Shown here piece by piece: positions 15,106 to 20,994 of a stretch of DNA of 35,067 nucleotides. The notes below the pieces were generated by a model, which saw nothing but the letters and a program-made list of their open reading frames with translations, was not told where the DNA came from and ran no database searches. Every line of letters begins with the position of its first letter. Position 1 is the stretch's first letter. The DNA comes from Desmonostoc vinosum HA7617-LM4 (lineage in GTDB: Bacteria; Cyanobacteriota; Cyanobacteriia; Cyanobacteriales; Nostocaceae), in the NCBI GenBank assembly GCA_019359515.1, contig JAHHHC010000056.1, positions 1 through 35,067 on the forward strand, given 5' to 3'. The translations under genes and the position numbers were made by a program.

Positions 15106-15379
15106 AAGACAAACAAGAAAAATTTATCCACAAGTGAGTTATTTATGTCACTAAAATTTAAGTACTTTATTTAAAAAATAGTAGAGAGTGACTGTATACC
15201 TTGAAAAAACAGTCATTTGTTCATCAAGCTAGATCATAAAAACTAAACTAATTAAGGCACTTTTACTACTATTCAAGCACTTGAAATCCTCCAATATGTC
15301 GGTGAAGATATAAACAACAAAGGCAAGAAACACCAAGTTTCATTCCTAGCAAACAAATCTAAATCGGAGGATTTTTCAA
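15106..15379 (+). promoter_or_regulatory. conserved leader of precursor pair 3
   Basis: Carries the shared blocks acaaacaagaaaaatttatc, the agtgagttatttatgtcact repeat (15134-15153), ccttgaaaaaacagtcattt, and the ribosome site atcggaggatttttcaa. The mini-ORF here is 15145-15174 (MSLKFKYFI), with two synonymous changes and one Phe-to-Tyr change against unit 2. The start-less frame is 15256-15387 and overlaps the alpha-3 start. Confidence 0.6.
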
Positions 15380-15598
15380 ATGGCTAGTATCAATATTTCC
15401 AACCTACAACCTGTTGGTTCTGAATTATTCATGGATTCTGAAAGCTTCATGAATGAGTTAACCGAACAAGAACTTAACGGTACTAATGGTGGACTTAGTC
15501 CTATAGTAATTTGGGGTGTAGCGATCGCCTCAGAATATGTTATCGGTGCTATGGTTGCTGGTGCTGCTGTTGGTGCTTATTCTGCTCTTAAAAAATAA
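15380..15598 (+). CDS. RiPP precursor alpha-3, double-glycine leader
   Basis: 72 residues. The leader ends LTEQELNGTNGG. The core LSPIVIWGVAIASEYVIG continues to GAYSALKK with GAAVG and no Cys. It is closest to alpha-1, lacking only the terminal MN, Thr29 (Ser here) and Ser18 (Ala here). This pair is nearest to the modification genes and no simple terminator follows beta-3, so it may be the pair co-transcribed with them. Confidence 0.85.
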   Translation: MASINISNLQPVGSELFMDSESFMNELTEQELNGTNGGLSPIVIWGVAIASEYVIGAMVAGAAVGAYSALKK

Positions 15599-15660
15599 GC
15601 ATTAACAGAACTTTTTGACGTTGAATTGACACAAACACTAAAAATTGGAAGAGTTACATC

Positions 15661-15855
15661 ATGGCTACGATTTGCATTCAAGATTTACGCGCAGGTTTTG
15701 ATCTAATTTCTGACGAAGAAACCTACTTAAACGAGTTTACTGACGAGGAATTTGCTGCTGTTAAAGGTGGAATAATACCCATTATTATCACAACCATAGT
15801 TGCTTTCTCAGCTAGTGCTGGCGCATCTTATGCCATCACTCGTATTTTCAGATAG
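15661..15855 (+). CDS. RiPP precursor beta-3, double-glycine leader
   Basis: 64 residues. The leader ends EFTDEEFAAVKGG. The core IIPIIITTIVAF...SYAITRIFR is almost the same as beta-1 but ends in Arg without MN. Six Ser/Thr and no Cys in the core; leader Cys5 is conserved. The preceding 62-base gap has ggaagagttacatc as the ribosome site. Confidence 0.85.
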   Translation: MATICIQDLRAGFDLISDEETYLNEFTDEEFAAVKGGIIPIIITTIVAFSASAGASYAITRIFR

Positions 15856-15867
15856 TTTTTATCAACT

Positions 15868-15949
15868 GTAAAAGGGAATAGGGAATAGGGAATAGGTTAC
15901 TTGATATCTAATTCTCAATTCCTAATCCCCAATCCCCAATCCCTTTTAC
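15868..15949. repeat. hairpin built from opposed heptamer repeats
   Basis: The ends gtaaaaggga (15868-15877) and tcccttttac (15940-15949) are exact complements. The inside holds gggaata units on the left and ccccaat units on the right, which can extend the pairing imperfectly. It lies between beta-3 and the small membrane protein gene and might attenuate read-through. Confidence 0.7.
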
Positions 15950-15967
15950 TAAAAGCAGGTATAAAGT

Positions 15968-16237
15968 ATGCAACAGAACAATTCTCATCTTACTGATATA
16001 ACAGCTATTCTCTATCTCGTATTAGGAGTTTCTCATCTAGTTGCTAGAGAATATCTTGCAGGGATTGCTTGGATATCTCTAAGCATATCGCAATTATTAG
16101 TTCAAAATATCGGGTCTTGGTCTTCTAATATGTTTCGCTTAGATCGACCAGGAGTAATTCTTGCTTGGATTACATACCTAGTGTTTGCTTTCTTGATTTT
16201 GCATTATGTAATTAATTTAGTTACTAGAAATAATTGA
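15968..16237 (+). CDS. small membrane protein, candidate immunity protein
   Basis: 89 residues. Two or three hydrophobic stretches are seen: ITAILYLVLGVSHLVA (about 11-26), a short YLAGIAWISLSISQLLV (about 29-45), and VILAWITYLVFAFLILHYVI (about 63-82). I do not recognise a family. It lies between the third precursor pair and the modification genes, all on one strand with short gaps. Small membrane proteins in bacteriocin loci often confer self-protection, so immunity is a reasonable but untested guess; a maturation or export helper is another option. The start ATG at 15968 follows aaagcaggtataaagt. Confidence 0.7.
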   Translation: MQQNNSHLTDITAILYLVLGVSHLVAREYLAGIAWISLSISQLLVQNIGSWSSNMFRLDRPGVILAWITYLVFAFLILHYVINLVTRNN

Positions 16238-16294
16238 AGAATAATTCAAGTTTGAGTCCATTATCTTATTGAAAATAATTTCAGCAGAAACATA

Positions 16295-17437
16295 ATGTCT
16301 TTTACAATCAGTTCACAAAATATTATCGATTATCTAGCGGCTCAAAAACTCTGCTCTGGAGAAGAGAAAAATCTGTTTAAAATTGAGCCAAAGCCAGCCA
16401 AGAATTTTAATTTGTTACTGACTTTGCCTGAGGATCGCCAACTCTTAGCTAAGCAAGAACGTCATAATCAAGAGGGAAAAACTGCTGGTGAGTTCTTCAG
16501 CGAATGGCGGTTGCATGAATTTTTGCAACACTTCCCACAACTGTGTCACATGCGCTCATCAGTCTCAGAAGTGCTGCATTTTGATGCTGAACATTCAATT
16601 ATTGTTTTTAACTATCTCAGTAATTATCGGGACTTGGCGGATTTTTACGCTAGAGAGAATGTATTTCCAACTGCGATCGCCACTGAAATTGGAGCAATTT
16701 TAGCTCAAGTTCATCGCAGCACTCTAGACAATCAGGAATACCAAGACTACTTTTCTCAGCATTCCGCTCATGTCACCACCTCTTACACTCCTAACTTTGG
16801 TCTGGGGCTAGAACGGATTGGTACCGAGGTTTTCGGTTTAGTCCCCGCCGAAGGACTGAAATTTTTTGCTCTCTATCAACGTTACGACAGTTTAGGAAAA
16901 GCGATCGCTGAACTTGCTACCGCTTTTGAGTCTTGTTGTCTAACACATAATGACCTGAAACTGAACAATATTCTTTTGCACAACAATTGGGAATCAGACA
17001 CCTCAAACGAAAGTAGAGTCCGATTGATTGATTGGGAGCGTTCTGCTTGGGGAGACCCTGCATTTGACTTAGGGGCCCTAATCGCCAGTTACATGCACAT
17101 TTGGCTCAATAGCTTGGTAATCAGTAAATCTATTGACGTAGAAGAAGCTTTGCGCTTAGCAATGACTCCACTCGAACTGCTCCAGCCTTCCATGAAGGCC
17201 TTGACTGAAGCTTATTTAAGTAACTTTCCAGAAATTTTACAGCGTCGTCCTGACTTTTTAAAGCGAGTTGTGCAGTTTTCTGGCTTTGCCATGATTCAAC
17301 AAATTCAAGCAATGATTCAGCACCAAAAATCCTTTGGCAATGTAGGTATTTGTACGCTTCAGGTCGCTAAGAGTTTGCTGTGTCGCCCAGAACAATCAAT
17401 GTCAACAGTCTTTTCTCAACTAATTCGTAATGCGTAA
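16295..17437 (+). CDS. APH-fold phosphotransferase, putative RiPP Ser/Thr kinase
   Basis: 380 residues with aminoglycoside/choline kinase fold motifs: LLAKQER with a possible nucleotide-binding Lys (about 53), the catalytic loop THNDLKLNNILL (His218, Asn219, Asp220, Lys222, Asn225), and the metal-binding LIDWERSAWGDPAFDLG (Asp246). It is immediately upstream of a HopA1-family gene. In class V lanthipeptide loci (LxmK with LxmY) and thioamitide loci (TvaC with TvaD), such a kinase phosphorylates core Ser/Thr and the HopA1-like partner eliminates phosphate. By analogy it would activate Ser/Thr in the alpha and beta cores. Drug resistance is a less likely alternative given the context. Its last residues (LIRNA) are encoded by a taattcg-type repeat. 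Confidence 0.87.
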   Translation: MSFTISSQNIIDYLAAQKLCSGEEKNLFKIEPKPAKNFNLLLTLPEDRQLLAKQERHNQEGKTAGEFFSEWRLHEFLQHFPQLCHMRSSVSEVLHFDAEHSIIVFNYLSNYRDLADFYARENVFPTAIATEIGAILAQVHRSTLDNQEYQDYFSQHSAHVTTSYTPNFGLGLERIGTEVFGLVPAEGLKFFALYQRYDSLGKAIAELATAFESCCLTHNDLKLNNILLHNNWESDTSNESRVRLIDWERSAWGDPAFDLGALIASYMHIWLNSLVISKSIDVEEALRLAMTPLELLQPSMKALTEAYLSNFPEILQRRPDFLKRVVQFSGFAMIQQIQAMIQHQKSFGNVGICTLQVAKSLLCRPEQSMSTVFSQLIRNA

Positions 17438-17652
17438 TTCGTAATTCGTAATTAATTAGGAATTGGTATTACTCAGGACTCAGGACTGCATAATACTAGA
17501 TCTGAGTCCTGAATAGTAACTGAGAATCCCAATTCCACTATCCACTCCTTACTGTCCGTGAGCTGAGCGAAGTCGTTCGCGCAGCGTCTCCGACAGGAGA
17601 AGCCCACTGTCCACTCCCCACTCCCTACTCCCCACTCCCCATTCATATAAAT
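17438..17652. repeat. repeat-filled spacer between kinase and HopA1 genes
   Basis: Contains a taattcg array (about 17421-17455), a palindrome-like pair actcaggactcaggact and gatctgagtcctga, a REP-like stretch gcgcagcgtctccgacagga (about 17579-17598) and ccccact heptamers (about 17612-17642). No gene is present. It may reduce but need not abolish co-transcription. Confidence 0.8.
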
Positions 17653-18750
17653 ATGCAATTATTAGATTCTCTTTCTAATCAAGTACAAACTTCTGCACCA
17701 GATCAATTACTGGATTCTCTTCAAGATATCGTTACCAATCTGCAAATCCAGTCCAGCTTTTGTATCAGCCATCCTGCTTACAAACCTCTGGAGATTCCTG
17801 CTGAGGTGGTAGCCCGCTTTCAGCACATACCTTTCGACCTGAAAAATAAGTATTTGAGTCTACAGCTGCAAAGCTTTCTCTACGGCATCTACTACAATGG
17901 CTCTCTGCAAACTACCCTAGCACCGGAGGCCGATTCAGTTGGGCCAGCACCTTACCAGAATCTAGAAAACAATACCTTCTTAGGAATAGACCTAGAATTT
18001 TACGACCGACTACACCAAAGCAATAGCGGTAAAGGTTATTTTGATCCAGGTTGGTCTGTAGTGCGACAAGAAAGTGATGGTGTTCTCGCTGTTAACAAAG
18101 GTGGGCTGACATTGCACGTTGAGCGCAAAGAACTAGCAGATCAATCTGCAATGGTGGGAGACTCTGTTGCTATCCTCATGCCCCGAAATCTCATTCAAAA
18201 TGGATTTTACATGGCAGTTAGCGACATGGGTTTAAACACCGATGATGAGCTTGTGAGAATCTACTTTAATCTCAGTCCTGAAGGTGCAGTTGCTGTCATG
18301 GCAAGTTTAACGCAGCAACTCAACGAAATCAAAATCCCCTTCAGTTTTAAGGTGCTGTACAATCCCTCTGACTATAAACGCCACGATTCAGGGGTTCTGT
18401 ACTTTGCAAAAAGCAACTATGAAGTAGTTCGGCAAGTACTTACAACTGTTTATGCAGAACAGCGATCGCATTTTCGCATGGAAGTACCCTTGTTTACCAA
18501 GCAGCTAGCCCCAGGACTGGCTTTAGCAGAGGAACCAGATCAAAAATTTGCAGCTTCGGAGAGTTTTGGGATGAACCGCTGCCAAATTATTGCCAATGGC
18601 TTGTTGGCAGCTTGGCTATCTGGAGACGACTCTCCAGAGAATCGCATGGCATCTATCCGCCAAAACTTTTCTCTGCTGGGGATTGATTTACAACGTCCTT
18701 ATTTAAACGCCAACTCTCAAGATATCTATACAGTAATTCGTAATTCGTAA
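17653..18750 (+). CDS. HopA1-family protein, putative phospho-Ser/Thr lyase
   Basis: 365 residues. The central and C-terminal part fits the HopA1 effector family: GKGYFDPGWSVVRQESDG, GGLTLHVERKEL, VAILMPRNLIQNGFYMAVSD, VRIYFNLSPEGAVAVMASLT, IPFSFKVLYNPSDYKRHDSG, VLYFAKSNYEVV and the C-terminal SFGMNRCQIIANGLLAAW. HopA1-like proteins in class V lanthipeptide (LxmY) and thioamitide (TvaD) loci remove phosphate from phospho-Ser/Thr, giving dehydroalanine and dehydrobutyrine. Adjacency to a kinase and six precursors supports the same role here. HopA1 itself is a type III effector, but no type III secretion gene is near. The last residues (VIRNS) and the stop come from a taattcg repeat array. No Shine-Dalgarno is visible. 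Confidence 0.87.
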   Translation: MQLLDSLSNQVQTSAPDQLLDSLQDIVTNLQIQSSFCISHPAYKPLEIPAEVVARFQHIPFDLKNKYLSLQLQSFLYGIYYNGSLQTTLAPEADSVGPAPYQNLENNTFLGIDLEFYDRLHQSNSGKGYFDPGWSVVRQESDGVLAVNKGGLTLHVERKELADQSAMVGDSVAILMPRNLIQNGFYMAVSDMGLNTDDELVRIYFNLSPEGAVAVMASLTQQLNEIKIPFSFKVLYNPSDYKRHDSGVLYFAKSNYEVVRQVLTTVYAEQRSHFRMEVPLFTKQLAPGLALAEEPDQKFAASESFGMNRCQIIANGLLAAWLSGDDSPENRMASIRQNFSLLGIDLQRPYLNANSQDIYTVIRNS

Positions 18751-18827
18751 TTTGTAATTCGTAATTAATATTAATCGAGAAAGTCCTGCAACTTCTTGTT
18801 TGTCAAACAATACTTGCTTTTACACCT

Positions 18828-19892
18828 ATGAAACTAATTGATCTGGCACCACCTCCAGAAGTCATAGCTAGCGAAGTCGGTTGTGTAGAGGATAGATTTC
18901 CAGAGTCTGATTTACCGTTTTATCGCAAACTGGGACGGACTGATTTAACTGTCAGTTGTCTTGGTTTGGGTGGTGGTGGTGGTATCTCTAGTGAGGATAC
19001 CCTTTATGCCTTCGATAAAGGAATTAACTATTTCTTCTACTCTAGCGACCTGCACCACTACATCTACAGTTCAATGTCTGGAGCGCTGCGTCAACTGTGT
19101 GGACGTGGTTCATCGGTGCGTGAAAAAGTAGTATTGGCAACTGTGACTTACATTAAAAATCCAGAAATGGCGATCGCCGCTTTATTCGATCAATTCGAGG
19201 AGTTGGGGATTGACTATATTGATGTGTTTTTCTGGGGCTGGATTGGTGCTAATGATGGGTCAATCTTACACGATTGCTTGCAGCTTTCTCCAGATCTGAG
19301 GGGTGCTAATAGCGTTTATCAGCGCACCATCGAAAACATGTTTGGTGTTTCAGAACGTTTAAAAAAAATGGGTGCGGTGCGCTACATTGGCGCTTCTTTC
19401 CATGACCTTAACCTTGCTCAGCAGTGGTTGCATAGTCCCTTATTGGATGTGGTGATGGTGAGACACAATGCAGCTCATCGTTCTGCCCAGAGTCAAATTT
19501 TCAATCAAGTAGATGCCCAAGACCCTTCTAGACCGGGCATTGTTACATTTAAAACTGCTGGTTCTCACACAAATTTGCTGTGGCAAGCGCCTGCTGGTTT
19601 ACCACAAACTTGCTGGTTACCCACTGTTCCTGATTTATATCGTTATTCCCTAACGCAAAATAGCGTAGATATCTGCTTAACAGGCGTGACTCAGCGTGCG
19701 GAAATTGATGCTGCGATCGCAGCAGTCCAACAAGGTAAACTCACCCCCGCAGAACTTGAATACCTCAGTCTCTACGGCGACTTACATGCTTGCAAACTGA
19801 AAATCCAAGAAATCCCACCAGAAAAGCTACTACACCACAGTAGAGTGCAAACAAGACAGTCCCCCACGGGAAAATCTCACAACCAAACATGA
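18828..19892 (+). CDS. aldo/keto reductase-like protein, catalytic tetrad apparently lost
   Basis: 354 residues. The family frame is clear: YRKLGRTDLTVSCLGLGGGG (32-51), AFDKGINYFF (61-70), REKVVLATV (98-106), FDQFEELGIDYIDVFFWGW (120-138) and MGAVRYIGASFHDL. In active members the Asp, Tyr, Lys and His sit in GINxFDTAxxYG, ATK and LHxxD contexts. Here these read GINYFFYSSDLHHY, ATV and FFWGW, so Asp is Phe70, Lys is Val106 and His is Gly137. The protein may be a binding pseudoenzyme or use different chemistry. It sits between the HopA1 and isomerase genes on one strand, suggesting a role in peptide maturation. Confidence 0.85.
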   Translation: MKLIDLAPPPEVIASEVGCVEDRFPESDLPFYRKLGRTDLTVSCLGLGGGGGISSEDTLYAFDKGINYFFYSSDLHHYIYSSMSGALRQLCGRGSSVREKVVLATVTYIKNPEMAIAALFDQFEELGIDYIDVFFWGWIGANDGSILHDCLQLSPDLRGANSVYQRTIENMFGVSERLKKMGAVRYIGASFHDLNLAQQWLHSPLLDVVMVRHNAAHRSAQSQIFNQVDAQDPSRPGIVTFKTAGSHTNLLWQAPAGLPQTCWLPTVPDLYRYSLTQNSVDICLTGVTQRAEIDAAIAAVQQGKLTPAELEYLSLYGDLHACKLKIQEIPPEKLLHHSRVQTRQSPTGKSHNQT

Positions 19893-19933
19893 AAAGCTTT
19901 CTTACCCCACTCCCTACTCCCTAACCCCAAGCG

Positions 19934-20722
19934 ATGAAAGAAACTCTAGAAAAAACCGAGTTACACCTTTTACATGAATCTGCATTGCCAGAACTTTCTC
20001 CAGCAACTGATGCAGAGATCATTACTTACCTGCGTTATTCTTGCCAAATAGTTGAAGTTGCAGCCAAAGCTGAATACGACGCCCTCATTTTAGCCATCTG
20101 TGAACAGTTCAATGTCACCGTTTCCGATGAGGAATTGCAAGCAGCCGGAGATACATTTCGTCAAGAACACAAACTATTGGGAGCCACTGAAACCATTAAA
20201 TGGCTCTCTGCTCAGCGGATTAGTATAGAAGATTGGTCGAGTGGAATTAGAGTAACTTTACTGACGAAAAAATTAAAAGAACTTCTTTTCGGATCAAGTG
20301 TCGATCATCATTATATAAACAATCGTCACCATTTTAAAAGTGTGGCTTTGTCTCAGATTCTTGTGCGTGACCTAGCAAATGCGCTTAAGATAGTTCACGC
20401 TATCAAAGAAGAATCTGCTTCTTTTTGTGCTTTAGCGCTAGAACATTCAAAAGGTAGGCAATCCAAAGAAAATGGGGGTTTTGCTGGTATTCGCTTTCTT
20501 TCCGAACTAATGCCACAGATAGCAGAAGTTGTTTCCCAAGCAAAAGAAGGGGAATTAATTGGGCCAATTCAAACAACACTTGGCTATCACATTATTAAAA
20601 TTGAGAAGTGGTTTCCCAGCGAACTGAGCGAATCAGTAAGACAAGAAATTTTGGAATCACTTTTTCAAGCCTGGTTACAAGCAAAACTAAATCCTGTAGT
20701 TCACAACGGTAAGTCTTATTAG
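19934..20722 (+). CDS. parvulin-type peptidyl-prolyl isomerase
   Basis: 262 residues. An N-terminal SurA-like helical segment (about 25-125, with EITYLRYSC- and DTFRQEHKLLG-like helices) is followed by a rotamase domain. The latter has SQILVRD, the GGFAGIRFLSELMPQIAEVV segment, GELIGPIQTTLGYHIIKIEK and a C-terminal helix. No signal peptide is seen, so it probably acts in the cytoplasm. From memory, cyanobacterial double-glycine bacteriocin loci often include such an isomerase beside their export genes. It may act as a chaperone or isomerase for the precursors (each alpha core and most beta cores contain a Pro). A heptamer array lies just before its start. Confidence 0.85.
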   Translation: MKETLEKTELHLLHESALPELSPATDAEIITYLRYSCQIVEVAAKAEYDALILAICEQFNVTVSDEELQAAGDTFRQEHKLLGATETIKWLSAQRISIEDWSSGIRVTLLTKKLKELLFGSSVDHHYINNRHHFKSVALSQILVRDLANALKIVHAIKEESASFCALALEHSKGRQSKENGGFAGIRFLSELMPQIAEVVSQAKEGELIGPIQTTLGYHIIKIEKWFPSELSESVRQEILESLFQAWLQAKLNPVVHNGKSY

Positions 20723-20742
20723 TAATTAAAAGAGGTTAGTTC

Positions 20743-20940
20743 ATGAAACGTTTTGAATACCGAATCGAACAAATAGTTTTTGATAAGCAAGAATTACGAG
20801 ATCAAAAAATTCTCGATTTATTGAATTACCTTGGTCAAGAAGGATGGCGCGTTAGCAGCCTTATAGTAGAACCACGTATTGCAACTAATGAGAATCACAT
20901 TAAGGTGTTGCTAGAAAAGGAAGTAAATCACGAAGAATAA
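20743..20940 (+). CDS. small DUF4177-like protein
   Basis: 65 residues starting MKRFEYRIEQIVFD, with ILDLLNYLGQEGWRVSSLIV in the middle and a charged tail. The pattern of a beta strand, a helix with LNxLGxEGW and a second strand is that of DUF4177, a small domain of unknown function often found beside other genes. It lies 20 bases after the isomerase gene and is preceded by aaaagaggttagttc, a good ribosome site, so it is probably in the same operon. It may be a small partner protein; function is unknown. Confidence 0.75.
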   Translation: MKRFEYRIEQIVFDKQELRDQKILDLLNYLGQEGWRVSSLIVEPRIATNENHIKVLLEKEVNHEE

Positions 20941-20994
20941 TTTACTTAATTTTAGTTCAATACAAAATTAGATGCACTTACCCTGAGGCGAGAA

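Noticed and set aside
16295-17437. Aminoglycoside resistance kinase
   Set aside because: The APH fold alone does not imply resistance. The HopA1 neighbour and precursor peptides favour a RiPP role.
17653-18750. Type III secretion effector
   Set aside because: HopA1 similarity is to the domain family; there is no secretion system or chaperone nearby and the context is RiPP biosynthesis.
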